A DNA stretch of 10,691 nucleotides, taken from contig JAEYWW010000040.1 of assembly GCA_023428805.1 (NCBI GenBank), positions 1 through 10,691 on the forward strand. The letters are read 5' to 3'. Below are positions 1 through 7,511 of this stretch, one piece after another. The position numbers and the translations under genes were made by a program. How positions within the stretch are numbered: the first letter of the stretch is position 1; every line of letters starts with the position of its first letter. The notes under the pieces were generated by a model. That model saw only the letters and a program-made list of their open reading frames with translations, was not told the origin of the DNA and did not search any database. Source of the stretch: Armatimonadota bacterium. Lineage in GTDB: Bacteria; Armatimonadota; Fimbriimonadia; Fimbriimonadales; Fimbriimonadaceae.

Positions 1-59
1 GGGTTCTCTGAGATTCATCCTCATTCGTGCGCGGAATTCACTTTTCGAGATTGCGATGA

Positions 60-2660
60 CTATTTCTTTTTTCGCCGCACGAACTTCTTGCTCGGCCCCG
101 CCGCCGCCTTGGCCTTGATCCACTCTGCGGCTTGTTCCAGCGTCACGGACTTGGGTTCCGTGCCTTTCGGGATCGTCGCGTGTGTTTTGCCGTTCGACAC
201 ATAGGGGCCGTAGCGGCCATCCAAAACCTTGATTTCGCCGTCAACGCCTTCCGCTTTGCCCAGCACCGCAATCGGCTCGGCTGAAGCCTTGGTCCGTGCG
301 GAGCCTCGTCCGCCGTTCTCCAGCGCCTCCAGAGCGCCCTCCAGGGACATCTCTGCCGCAACCTTCCAATCGCCGACATTCGCCTTGCGGTCTCCAGCAG
401 TCAAGTAAGCCCCATACCGCCCAATCGCGAGCACCACATCGGCGCCCGTGGCATCCTGGCCAAGGTTTTTCGGAAACGCGAGAAGCGCATCCAGTTCATC
501 CTGGCTGAGCGTTTCTGCATCCACTCCCGGCGGCACCGTGACTCGCTTCGGCTTCTCTTCGCCCTCGAGGGGCTCCACTTCAAGATAGTCGCCGAACCGC
601 CCCTTCTTGTGGAACACCGCGCGTCCCGTCTCCGGGTCGGTGCCGACAGACTGCGGCCCTTTTGCTGATCGTTCGATGATCTCTTTGGCCATGTCCAGGG
701 TCAGGTCGGCGGGAGGGAGATCGGGCGGCACATTGCCGGTGTTGCCCGCCCCACCCTCTCCACGCTGGAGAAACGCCCCATTGCGGCCAATGCGGATCAC
801 CACATCCTCGCCGAGAGTGATCGCCGGGAATGGGATGTCGGCGGCCTTGGTTTCCACCTGCTTTTCAATGCCCCCCGAACCTTCGTAGAATTCCCGCAGG
901 TGCGCCACCGTATCGCGCTTGCCATCTGCGATGTCGTCCAGTTCCTCCTCCATCCTTGCGGTGAAGCGGATGTCGACCAGTTCATCGGAATGGTTCTCAA
1001 GCAATTCAGTCACCGCGAATGCGGTGAAGGTCGGAATCAGCTCATTGCGTCGCTTGAAGACATAGCCGCGATCCTGGATCGTGCCGATGATGCTGGCGTA
1101 GGTGGACGGTCGCCCGACCCCTTCCGCTTCCAACGTCTTGACCAAAGTCGCTTCGGTGTAGCGGGCGGGCGGCTTCGTGGCGTGATCTGTCGGTTCGACT
1201 TTGAGAAGGTTCAGCTCCTCACCCACTTTCATTCCGGGCAGAATCTTCTCCTTGTCGCCCAGTTCCGCTTCTGGATCGTCCGCTCCCTCCACATAGGCTC
1301 GCAGGAAGCCGGGAAACACGATGCGCTTGCCGCTGGCATTGAACGCGAAGATGCGATTTCCGTTTTCGACCTCAACGACGACCCGGGTTCGTTCGACATC
1401 GGCGGGCTTCATCTGGCAGGCCAGCGTCCGCTTCCAGATCAGGTCATAGAGCTTGTACTGTTCATCGGTCAGCCGATTCTTGATCTCGCTGGGGATGCGC
1501 GTCAGTTCGGTGGGGCGAATTGCTTCGTGTGCTTCCTGCGCGTTCTTGGCTTTGCTTTTGTAGACCTTCGGCTTCGCGGGAACGTGCTCAGCGCCGTAGA
1601 GGTCTCGAATGACATCCCGAGCCTGTGCGACTGCCCGCTCAGCCAAAGAGAGGCTGTCGGTTCGCATGTAAGTGATGAGGCCGACACGCTCGCCGCCGCC
1701 CAAATCGATGCCTTCATAGAGCTGCTGTGCGATCTGCATCGTCAGTCGGGCGGGAAACCCAAACTTGCGGTTTGCTTCCTGCTGCAGGCTGGATGTCATG
1801 AAGGGAACGGGTGGAGTCTCCTGTCCCGGCTTGGTCTCAAGCTCGGCGACCGTCCAAGGCTTGGAGCCGCTGAGTGCTTCTTCCAGGGAAGATGCTTCCT
1901 CCTTCTTCAGCCAATGCGCGTTTTTTTCCTTCAGCGTTCCGTCCGAATCAAAACTCTGCCCGTCAGCGACATTCTTGCCCGCCATGCGGAACATCTTCGC
2001 GCCGAAACTCCCCTCCTTCGCCTTGAGTTCGGCAGAAATGCCCGAGTATTCAGCAATCACAAAATCACGCCGTTCCCGTTCGCGCATGACAATCAGGCGA
2101 ACCGCGACGCTCTGCACCCGGCCTGCTGAGAGCTTCGGGGCAACCTTGCGCCAAAGAAGCGGTGACAGGGTGTAGCCATAGAGCCGATCCAGAATGCGGC
2201 GCGTCTCCTGTGCCTTGACCAAATCCTCGTCCAGCATCCGGGGATTCTTGATGGCCGCCTGGATCGCCTCGGGAGTGATTTCATGGAAGACAATGCGCTT
2301 GACATCGACCGACTTCTTGGGTTTGATGACCTGCAGAACGTGCCAGGAGATGCTCTCGCCCTCCCGGTCTTCGTCAGTCGCGAGCAGGATCTGTTCGACT
2401 CCCGCCGCCCGCTTCTTCAGGTCATCGACGCGGCGCTTCTTGTCGGTGGGCACGACGTAGAGCGGCTCGTAGTTGCTGGCGATGTTCACGCCAAGCCGCG
2501 CCCACTTCTCCTTTTTGAACTTCTCGGGAATCTGGTCGCTGCCCTCGGGAAGGTCGCGGACGTGACCGTAGCTCGCCGTCACGTCGTAATCCTTGCCCAG
2601 AAAACGGCTGATAGTCTGTGCTTTGGCGGGAGATTCAACGATGACAAGCGTTTTTGGCAT
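60..2660 (-). CDS. topA: DNA topoisomerase I (type IA), zinc-finger-free C-terminus
   Basis: This 866-aa protein relaxes negative supercoils by cutting one DNA strand and passing the other through the break. The N-terminal TOPRIM domain (about 1-115) starts MPKTLVIVESPAKA, with the catalytic Glu at E9 and the acidic DEDREGE motif at 96-102 (D96, D98). The topoisomerase core follows, with the active-site tyrosine Y331 in GLITYMRTDS and the GVGRPSTYASII motif near 510-525. From about 615 the C-terminus carries at least four GR(F/Y/N)G-type repeats (near 620, 687, 747 and 815), as in topoisomerases whose tails lack cysteine zinc fingers. It ends in a basic tail, KKFVRRKKK. No CxxC tetrads are visible. 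The ATG start directly begins the conserved MPKTLVIVESPAK motif, although the upstream Shine-Dalgarno (around GGAT) is weak. The gene is transcribed divergently from the 2821 operon. I see no clear terminator in the 59 bases past its stop. Confidence 0.97.
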   Translation of the reverse strand: MPKTLVIVESPAKAQTISRFLGKDYDVTASYGHVRDLPEGSDQIPEKFKKEKWARLGVNIASNYEPLYVVPTDKKRRVDDLKKRAAGVEQILLATDEDREGESISWHVLQVIKPKKSVDVKRIVFHEITPEAIQAAIKNPRMLDEDLVKAQETRRILDRLYGYTLSPLLWRKVAPKLSAGRVQSVAVRLIVMRERERRDFVIAEYSGISAELKAKEGSFGAKMFRMAGKNVADGQSFDSDGTLKEKNAHWLKKEEASSLEEALSGSKPWTVAELETKPGQETPPVPFMTSSLQQEANRKFGFPARLTMQIAQQLYEGIDLGGGERVGLITYMRTDSLSLAERAVAQARDVIRDLYGAEHVPAKPKVYKSKAKNAQEAHEAIRPTELTRIPSEIKNRLTDEQYKLYDLIWKRTLACQMKPADVERTRVVVEVENGNRIFAFNASGKRIVFPGFLRAYVEGADDPEAELGDKEKILPGMKVGEELNLLKVEPTDHATKPPARYTEATLVKTLEAEGVGRPSTYASIIGTIQDRGYVFKRRNELIPTFTAFAVTELLENHSDELVDIRFTARMEEELDDIADGKRDTVAHLREFYEGSGGIEKQVETKAADIPFPAITLGEDVVIRIGRNGAFLQRGEGGAGNTGNVPPDLPPADLTLDMAKEIIERSAKGPQSVGTDPETGRAVFHKKGRFGDYLEVEPLEGEEKPKRVTVPPGVDAETLSQDELDALLAFPKNLGQDATGADVVLAIGRYGAYLTAGDRKANVGDWKVAAEMSLEGALEALENGGRGSARTKASAEPIAVLGKAEGVDGEIKVLDGRYGPYVSNGKTHATIPKGTEPKSVTLEQAAEWIKAKAAAGPSKKFVRRKKK

Positions 2661-2820
2661 AACTGATCCGGCGGTTGCGGTGTTTACCTACAAAAAGACT
2701 ATTTCTTATTGAATCAGGCCCAAGGTCCGGTTCAAAATGGCTTTTAGTACGTTTCTTCTCTCAGAGACGCAGATTCTCAACGGAATCGGTCACGATGACA
2801 TCAATACGAGAGTTCGTTGT
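2661..2820. promoter_or_regulatory. Divergent promoter region between topA and the transglutaminase-led operon
   Basis: This 160-bp gap separates two divergent genes and should hold both promoters. It is more AT-rich than the flanking genes around 2688-2715. An inverted TTGAA/TTCAA pair lies at 2709-2713 and 2731-2735. I see no convincing -35/-10 pair on either strand, so the promoter call rests on gene arrangement alone. An upstream in-frame ATG at 2737 would add 28 residues to the next gene, but it would bury that gene's signal peptide. Confidence 0.4.
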
Positions 2821-4242
2821 ATGAAACGCCTCACCTCCGCCATTATCGCCTCCCTCGGGGTCTTTGCGAGTGCATTCGCGCAGATTGAAACCCGGGAAAG
2901 CTGGACCGGGATTTATCTCCAGGGAAGCAAGATCGGCTATGCGTCCAGCACCACCTCCCAGACAGACACCTGGAAGCGTGTGGATTCCCAAACCCTCATC
3001 CAGGCCGGAATGCTTGGTTCCGAGATGGCGATGGACATCAGGCAGAAGTCAGACTACGACGGCGCGGGCAAGATCCAGTCGCTCAGGTTTGAAATGAACA
3101 GCGGCGGACGCAAGATGGTCGTCGCGGCGACCTTCAACGCGACCAGCATCATCGCCACGCAGTCCTCCGGAGGTCCAGAGACCAAAAAGACGATTCCGGT
3201 TCCTGCCGGAGCGACAGTAGTGGATGACGCGGCCGATGGCTTCACCGGCCTCAAGGATGGAGAGAAGAAGGAGCTTCACGTCTTCGACGCACCCAGCCTC
3301 AGCCTTGTCAAAGTCGTGGTCTACGAAAAGGCGCGCGCTGATATTGAAGTCAAGGGCATCTCCCACAAGAATGCCCGGACTTTCTATGTCGAGGACGCCA
3401 GGGCACCGATGACCGTATACGTTGATGCAAAGGGCGAGACGCTGAAAACAGTCGGTCCCATGGGCATGGAGATGATTCCCGAACCGAAGGAGGTCGCGAT
3501 GAAGATCGACGGGGGCGCCGCCGCCGCAGACCTCGCTAATGCGAGTTCGATCAAGACGGACAAGCCAATCCAAGCCCCCAACTCCCGAATCAGCCTGACC
3601 CTTCGAGTCAAGGGATTCGACCTCGGCAGGACGCCGAGCGACGAGCACCAGACCATCAAAAGGGACGGCGATTCCTGGCTCGTCACCATCCACCCCGCCG
3701 ACCCCAAGTCCGCCGTGAGTTCGATCAAGCTGGGTCAGCAGAAAGAGTGGACCGAGCCTGACACACGCATACCCTCCGATTCCCCAGAATTCAAGAAGCT
3801 CGCGAAAGAGATCGTCGGAGGTGAAACTGATCCGCTGAAGGCGGCGGAGAAGCTGCGTCAGTATGTCTATCGCACGGTCGGCGTCAACGCCGGCATTGGC
3901 GTTCTCCGTGATGCCACCGAGATTCTCGAGACCAAGGAAGGTGTCTGCCGCGACCACGCAGTGGTCATGGCAACGCTCTGCCGCGCCGCCGGAATCCCGA
4001 CTCGCTTGGTCAATGGATTGGTCTATGACAGCGGACGCTTCTACTATCATGCCTGGGTTGAGGTCTACAACGGGCAGAAATGGTTCGGATTCGACTCCAC
4101 ACGCCCGGCTCCGCGCCTGACCGCCACCCATTTCAAGACGGCACAGGGCACCGCCGCCGACGCACTCAACTCTTTTCTGCTGGATGGTGCAACAATAGAG
4201 GTGGTTGAAGGCGCCGCGGCCTCCGCCGGGGAGAAAGATTGA
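2821..4242 (+). CDS. Exported transglutaminase-like (papain-fold) protein
   Basis: This 473-aa protein is predicted to be exported. Starting at ATG 2821 gives a textbook signal peptide: MKR, a hydrophobic stretch (LTSAIIASLGVFASA), then an AFA cleavage site before Q21. An in-frame ATG at 2737 would put 28 polar residues in front of that signal, so I reject it. Residues of about 21-320 form a long, probably beta-rich N-terminal region that I do not recognise. A transglutaminase core domain lies at about 330-430, with a complete Cys-His-Asp triad: C376 in GVCRDHA, H410 in YYHAWVEVY and D425 in GFDSTRP. Bacterial members of this superfamily are usually proteases, amidases or crosslinking enzymes, and the substrate cannot be read from the sequence. 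It is the first gene of an operon, and its stop overlaps the TTG start of the YacL-like gene. Confidence 0.85.
   Translation: MKRLTSAIIASLGVFASAFAQIETRESWTGIYLQGSKIGYASSTTSQTDTWKRVDSQTLIQAGMLGSEMAMDIRQKSDYDGAGKIQSLRFEMNSGGRKMVVAATFNATSIIATQSSGGPETKKTIPVPAGATVVDDAADGFTGLKDGEKKELHVFDAPSLSLVKVVVYEKARADIEVKGISHKNARTFYVEDARAPMTVYVDAKGETLKTVGPMGMEMIPEPKEVAMKIDGGAAAADLANASSIKTDKPIQAPNSRISLTLRVKGFDLGRTPSDEHQTIKRDGDSWLVTIHPADPKSAVSSIKLGQQKEWTEPDTRIPSDSPEFKKLAKEIVGGETDPLKAAEKLRQYVYRTVGVNAGIGVLRDATEILETKEGVCRDHAVVMATLCRAAGIPTRLVNGLVYDSGRFYYHAWVEVYNGQKWFGFDSTRPAPRLTATHFKTAQGTAADALNSFLLDGATIEVVEGAAASAGEKD
4228..4241 (+). promoter_or_regulatory. Ribosome binding site and TTG start of the PIN/TRAM gene
   Basis: GGGGAG at 4228-4233 lies five bases before a TTG start codon at 4239-4241. 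The TTG overlaps the TGA stop (4240-4242) of the preceding gene. This strong Shine-Dalgarno supports the unusual TTG start and suggests translational coupling. Confidence 0.7.
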
Positions 4243-5396
4243 GCGAAGCTGAATTGGTCGAAGAAGGCCAGCGAAGCAAGAAGGCCTTGGAACGGCCCAA
4301 CTTAAGTGAGGTGAATCGCGCGCGAGTCGTATTCATTGGTGTTTTTGCATTTGGATGCGCCGCTCTTGGAGCCTTCTTTTTCCCAAGCCTGCTTGAATCG
4401 CTTGCGAATAGCATGAAGCAGCAGGTTCCCTACACATCCTTTCCATTCACTGCTCCCGCTATGGGGTTGCTTGGGTTCCTGCTTGGTGTGAGTCTTGCGA
4501 GACTCATCCTGCAGGTGTTTGGAATTGCGATCAATGCCTGGGAGAAGATGGCGATTGGAGACAAGGTTGACATCTTCATTGGAATATTCGCCGGAATCAT
4601 TGCATCCGTTCCCTTTTACACGCCCTTGACCAATGGGAATGGCATCGCCGGACCGATCATCACCCTCGCCCTCATGGTCGGCTTTAGCTGCATCGCCATC
4701 TATGGCCTGAAATCAGTCAGCGAAGTCCTCCCTTGGCACAAGAATGCAGGCACGATCCGCACGACTGGGGACAAGATTCTCGACACGCACGTCCTGATTG
4801 ACGGACGACTCTATGACATTGTCCGCACCGGCTTCCTCGACGGTCAAATGTATGTGCCCCAATTCGTATTGAGTGAATTGCAGCACATCGCCGACTCATC
4901 GGATGCTCTGCGCCGGCAGCGGGGAAGACGCGGCCTCGAAGTTCTCCGGCATCTGCAGTCCGACTTCAATGTTCAGGTCGGCACCTATGACAAGTTCGCA
5001 GGTGATGACCGCGAGGAAGTGGATGCCCGACTGGTCCGCCTTGCCAAAGCCATCGGCGGCGACCTCATCAGCAACGATTTCAACCTCAACCGCGTGGCCC
5101 GTGTCCAGGATGTCGCGGTCCTGAACGTCAATGACCTCGCCCTCGCCCTGCGCCCCACCGTCCTCCCGGGCGAAGTTCTGAACCTTCTTCTCAACCGCGA
5201 GGGCAATCAGTACAACCAGGCAGTCGGGTATCTCGATGACGGCACGATGGTTGTGGTCGAAAACGCCAAGCATCTGATCGGCCAGCCGACCGACGTGATC
5301 GTCACCCAAGTCATTCAGACCGAGCGCGGCAAGATGATCTTTGCCTCGCTGGATGGTCTCGAACCCCAGCATCCCCAAGGGCGGCGCGGCCGCTGA
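4239..5396 (+). CDS. Membrane-anchored PIN/TRAM-domain protein, YacL family
   Basis: This 385-aa protein has the YacL architecture. A polar N-terminus is followed by four predicted membrane segments (about 27-52, 73-95, 107-127 and 133-158), then a cytoplasmic PIN domain and a C-terminal TRAM domain. The PIN acidic residues are all visible: D182 in ILDTHVLID (with D188), E213 in VLSELQ, D262 in EVDARL and D280 in SNDFNLN. These suggest a metal-dependent, RNase-like active site. The TRAM part (about 310-375, from LPGEV to KMIFASL) is a small beta-barrel often linked to nucleic-acid binding. The physiological substrate of YacL proteins is not well established. In Bacillus, yacL sits beside ispD and ispF, and the same order is kept here, which strengthens the assignment. 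The start is a TTG with a good ribosome binding site. The stop overlaps the ispDF start by one base (TGATG). Confidence 0.92.
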   Translation: MSEAELVEEGQRSKKALERPNLSEVNRARVVFIGVFAFGCAALGAFFFPSLLESLANSMKQQVPYTSFPFTAPAMGLLGFLLGVSLARLILQVFGIAINAWEKMAIGDKVDIFIGIFAGIIASVPFYTPLTNGNGIAGPIITLALMVGFSCIAIYGLKSVSEVLPWHKNAGTIRTTGDKILDTHVLIDGRLYDIVRTGFLDGQMYVPQFVLSELQHIADSSDALRRQRGRRGLEVLRHLQSDFNVQVGTYDKFAGDDREEVDARLVRLAKAIGGDLISNDFNLNRVARVQDVAVLNVNDLALALRPTVLPGEVLNLLLNREGNQYNQAVGYLDDGTMVVVENAKHLIGQPTDVIVTQVIQTERGKMIFASLDGLEPQHPQGRRGR

Positions 5397-6502
5397 TGGT
5401 CGCGGCGATCATCCTCGCCGCCGGAAGCTCGCAAAGATTCGGACGGAACAAGCTCCTGGAGAAGATTGACGGCGTCGAAGTCTGGCTGAAATCACTCAAA
5501 GCGTTCCAATCTCACCCTTCCGTGGACTTTGTCGGCTTGGTGTGTTCGGCGGAGATGCTTGAGCGCTGCAAAGAATGCAATGCCGACTTCGTGATCGAAG
5601 GTGGCGAGACCCGTCAGCAGAGCGCGTGCATAGGCATCGCTGCCCTCCCGGAATCTGTCGAGATTGTCCTCATCCACGATGCGGCAAGACCGTGGCTGTC
5701 AGGGGAAGTGATCTCAAAGGTCATTGATGGAGTGCGTGAAGCTGGCGCAGCGTTCCCGGCCCTGCCGGTCAGCGACACGATCAAAATCTCAGAGGATTCG
5801 GGCCTGCGGACACTTGACCGCTCCCGTCTCTACGCCGCCCAAACCCCCCAGGGAGCCCGCCGCGATCTCTTCGTGGAAGCGCACCGGCGGGCCGAGGCCG
5901 AAATGACCGACGACATGGCGCTGCTGGAGGCCATCGGAGTCAACCCCCTCGCCGTCCAAGGCGATCCCCGCAATCGCAAGATCACCCAGCCTCACGATAT
6001 GGACTCTCAGATGGAATTCCGCACCGGACTCGGCTACGACATCCACAAATTCTCCGATCAGCCCGACCGCCCCATGTGGCTCGGAGGGATCGAATTCGAC
6101 GACCGTCCTGGCCTGGATGGACACAGCGATGCGGACGCCCTCCTCCACGCTGTGGTGGACGCTCTCCTCGGGGGCGCGGGGTTGGGGGACATCGGCGAGC
6201 ACTATCCCAACACCGATCCGCGATGGAAAAATGCGCCCAGTTCGCTGTTTTTATCCGAAGCAGCCGCACAAGTCGGCCAAAACGGATGGAAGATAAATCA
6301 TGTCGATTGCTCGATCCTCGCGGAGCGGCCCAAAATTCTTCCCCGTCGGGATGAAATGCGGGCGCGCATCGCAGACTTGATCGGGCTCGACATCTCCCAG
6401 GTCAGCATCAAGGCGACGACCAATGAAGGCCTGGGAGCCATCGGGCGGGGCGAGGGCATTGCCGCGTTCGCCGTGGCGACGCTCTCGCGCACTCGCCCTT
6501 GA
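5396..6502 (+). CDS. ispDF: Bifunctional IspD/IspF (MEP isoprenoid pathway)
   Basis: This 368-aa fusion joins two non-consecutive MEP-pathway enzymes. Residues of about 1-205 are IspD, which makes CDP-methylerythritol from MEP and CTP. Its motifs include LAAGSSQRFGRNK at 8-19 (R14, K19), GGETRQQS at 69-76, IHDAARP at 93-99, PVSDTIK at 124-130, LYAAQTPQ at 145-152, TDDM at 171-174 and the NRKIT end motif. Residues of about 208-368 are IspF, which cyclises the diphosphate intermediate to MEcPP. Its metal ligands are present as D215 and H217 in GYDIH and H243 in DGHSDAD, followed by ILAERPK and GRGEGIAA. Both halves look intact, with almost no linker and no internal stop. IspDF fusions are best known from alpha- and epsilonproteobacteria, so one beside a yacL homologue is noteworthy. 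The ATG overlaps the previous stop in TGATG. Confidence 0.96.
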   Translation: MVAAIILAAGSSQRFGRNKLLEKIDGVEVWLKSLKAFQSHPSVDFVGLVCSAEMLERCKECNADFVIEGGETRQQSACIGIAALPESVEIVLIHDAARPWLSGEVISKVIDGVREAGAAFPALPVSDTIKISEDSGLRTLDRSRLYAAQTPQGARRDLFVEAHRRAEAEMTDDMALLEAIGVNPLAVQGDPRNRKITQPHDMDSQMEFRTGLGYDIHKFSDQPDRPMWLGGIEFDDRPGLDGHSDADALLHAVVDALLGGAGLGDIGEHYPNTDPRWKNAPSSLFLSEAAAQVGQNGWKINHVDCSILAERPKILPRRDEMRARIADLIGLDISQVSIKATTNEGLGAIGRGEGIAAFAVATLSRTRP

Positions 6503-6504
6503 AA

Positions 6505-6510
6505 AAGGTG
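6505..6510 (+). promoter_or_regulatory. Ribosome binding site deciding the hpf start
   Basis: AAGGTG lies six bases before ATG 6517. A TTG at 6499, overlapping the ispDF stop, is also in frame, but it has no Shine-Dalgarno and would add six residues not expected in the family. ATG 6517 is therefore preferred, with ATG 6523 as a second choice. Confidence 0.6.
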
Positions 6511-6516
6511 ATTGCA

Positions 6517-7050
6517 ATGGAGATGCTTGTGAGAAATGCCGAGGGCAACCTTTCGACCGCTGACCGCGAGTACGCCGCCAAGAAGCTCGGAAAGCTCGAC
6601 CGCTACTTCCACCAGGCGCACCGCATCGAGATGGTGCACCGCGAGGAAAAGCTGACTCACCGTGTGGAGGTGACAGTCTACGCCGATGGATTCACCCTCC
6701 GGGGCGAGGAGAGGGATGAGAGCCTGAGGGCCGCCATCGACAAACTCGCGGATAAGCTGGAGAATCGCCTGCGCCGCGTCAAGAGCAAACTCGTCAAAGC
6801 GCATCGCCTGCGCGGATCAGAGCGCATCCCGCGGGGCTTGGAAGAAGACAATCATGTCGAAGAGGAGCTCCCCACCATCCGCGAGAGGAAGACATTCCTC
6901 CTCAAGCCGATGAACCTGGAAGAGGCTTGTCTCCAAATGGAGCTGCTGGGACACTCATTCTTTGTGTTCCGAAGCGAGGAGAGCAATCAAACCGAGGTTC
7001 TCTATCGCCGGCATGATGGAGCCTTGGGGCTGCTTTCACCACACGCCTGA
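6517..7050 (+). CDS. hpf: Ribosome hibernation promoting factor, long form (HPF/RaiA family)
   Basis: This protein of about 177 aa binds the 30S subunit and drives inactive 100S ribosome dimers in starvation or stationary phase. The N-terminal S30AE-type domain (about 1-100) has the expected pattern: MEMLVRNAEG, then REYAAKKLGKLDRYF, a beta stretch ending VEVTVYADGFTLRGEE, and a basic helix, RLRRVKSKLVKAHR. A charged linker leads to the C-terminal dimerisation domain (about 125-177), which carries KTFLLKPMNLEEACLQMELL, then GHSFFVFRSEE and VLYRRHDGALGLL. Having both domains marks it as the long form, which dimerises ribosomes without a separate RMF. It is the last gene of the operon, 14 bases after the ispDF stop. 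Its stop is followed by a short palindrome and then the repeat region. I see no U-tract terminator. Confidence 0.93.
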   Translation: MEMLVRNAEGNLSTADREYAAKKLGKLDRYFHQAHRIEMVHREEKLTHRVEVTVYADGFTLRGEERDESLRAAIDKLADKLENRLRRVKSKLVKAHRLRGSERIPRGLEEDNHVEEELPTIRERKTFLLKPMNLEEACLQMELLGHSFFVFRSEESNQTEVLYRRHDGALGLLSPHA

Positions 7051-7056
7051 GCGTGC

Positions 7057-7071
7057 AGTTGTGTCACAACT
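7057..7071. repeat. 15-bp perfect palindrome after hpf
   Basis: AGTTGTG-T-CACAACT is a perfect 7-1-7 inverted repeat beginning six bases after the hpf stop. As RNA it would form a small six-pair hairpin with a three-base loop. It has no U-run, so it is not a classical terminator. It could equally be a protein-binding site or the edge of the adjoining repeat element. Confidence 0.5.
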
Positions 7072-7073
7072 CC

Positions 7074-7264
7074 CTTTGGAGTGCGCGATCGCTTGCGTCG
7101 AGCTTTGGTACGCGCGGCCTGCCGCGCTTTCTGAAGTCTGCAATGGCTGTGGCATGAGGTGCGCTTTCTCTTGGAAGCCATGCGCGTCACGGCGCACTGA
7201 AGTGCGGGAATCCGAGAGCCCGACTGAAGTCGAGCGCTCCGTGGGACTTGCACCTTGGGAGAGG
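7074..7264. repeat. Hairpin-rich intergenic repeat, copy 1
   Basis: This is the first of two imperfect direct copies, spaced about 218 bp apart. It begins CTTTGGAGTGCGCGAT and ends CTTGGGAGAGG. It contains the GC-rich hairpin GCGCGGC-CT-GCCGCGC, and two small hairpins that share a TGAA loop: CGCAC-TGAA-GTGCG (7193-7206) and CGAC-TGAA-GTCG (7221-7232). Positions 7175-7241 are identical to 7394-7460 in copy 2. There is no believable coding frame. It looks like a dispersed non-coding repeat, but only two copies are visible here. Confidence 0.85.
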
Positions 7265-7290
7265 AGCAGAAGGAGCGCAAGAGCCCCTGG

Positions 7291-7484
7291 CTTTGGAGTG
7301 CGCGATTGCTTGCGTCGCGCTTTGGTACGCGGCCTGCCGCGCTTTCTGAAGCCTTAACCACAATGGCTGCGGCATGGGTGCGCTTTCTCTTGCAAGCCAT
7401 GCGCGTCACGGCGCACTGAAGTGCGGGAATCCGAGAGCCCGACTGAAGTCGAGCGCTCCGGGGGATTTGCATCTTGGGAGAGGT
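7291..7484. repeat. Hairpin-rich intergenic repeat, copy 2
   Basis: This is the second direct copy, with the same order of motifs. The first stem is better preserved here (GCGCGA/TCGCGC around a nine-base loop) than in copy 1, where one arm has changed to TCGAGC. The GGCCTGCC hairpin has lost two bases relative to copy 1. The middle (about 7351-7377) is the most divergent part. The 67-bp block 7394-7460 is identical to copy 1. Copies 1 and 2 plus short joins fill most of the 517-bp gene-free stretch 7051-7567. Confidence 0.85.
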
Positions 7485-7511
7485 GCACCACCAACGCACC
7501 GAGGCGGCGAC

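Noticed and set aside
900..2129. 409-codon plus-strand open frame inside topA
   Set aside because: It lies wholly antisense to a well-conserved topoisomerase frame and shows no recognisable domain. Long shadow frames are common opposite GC-biased genes.
2737..2820. In-frame upstream ATG as the start of the transglutaminase protein
   Set aside because: It would put 28 mostly polar residues before a well-formed signal peptide that begins at ATG 2821.
3049..4131. 360-codon minus-strand open frame opposite the transglutaminase gene
   Set aside because: The plus strand encodes a complete signal peptide and catalytic triad. The antisense frame has no motifs, and its composition matches a shadow frame.
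6499..6516. TTG 6499 as the start of hpf
   Set aside because: It has no ribosome binding site. The AAGGTG at 6505-6510 fits ATG 6517, which also matches where family members usually begin.
7074..7484. The duplicated repeat as a CRISPR array or insertion sequence
   Set aside because: There are only two copies, each of about 190 bp. There is no short repeat/unique spacer pattern, no cas gene, no transposase frame and no visible terminal inverted repeats with target duplications.
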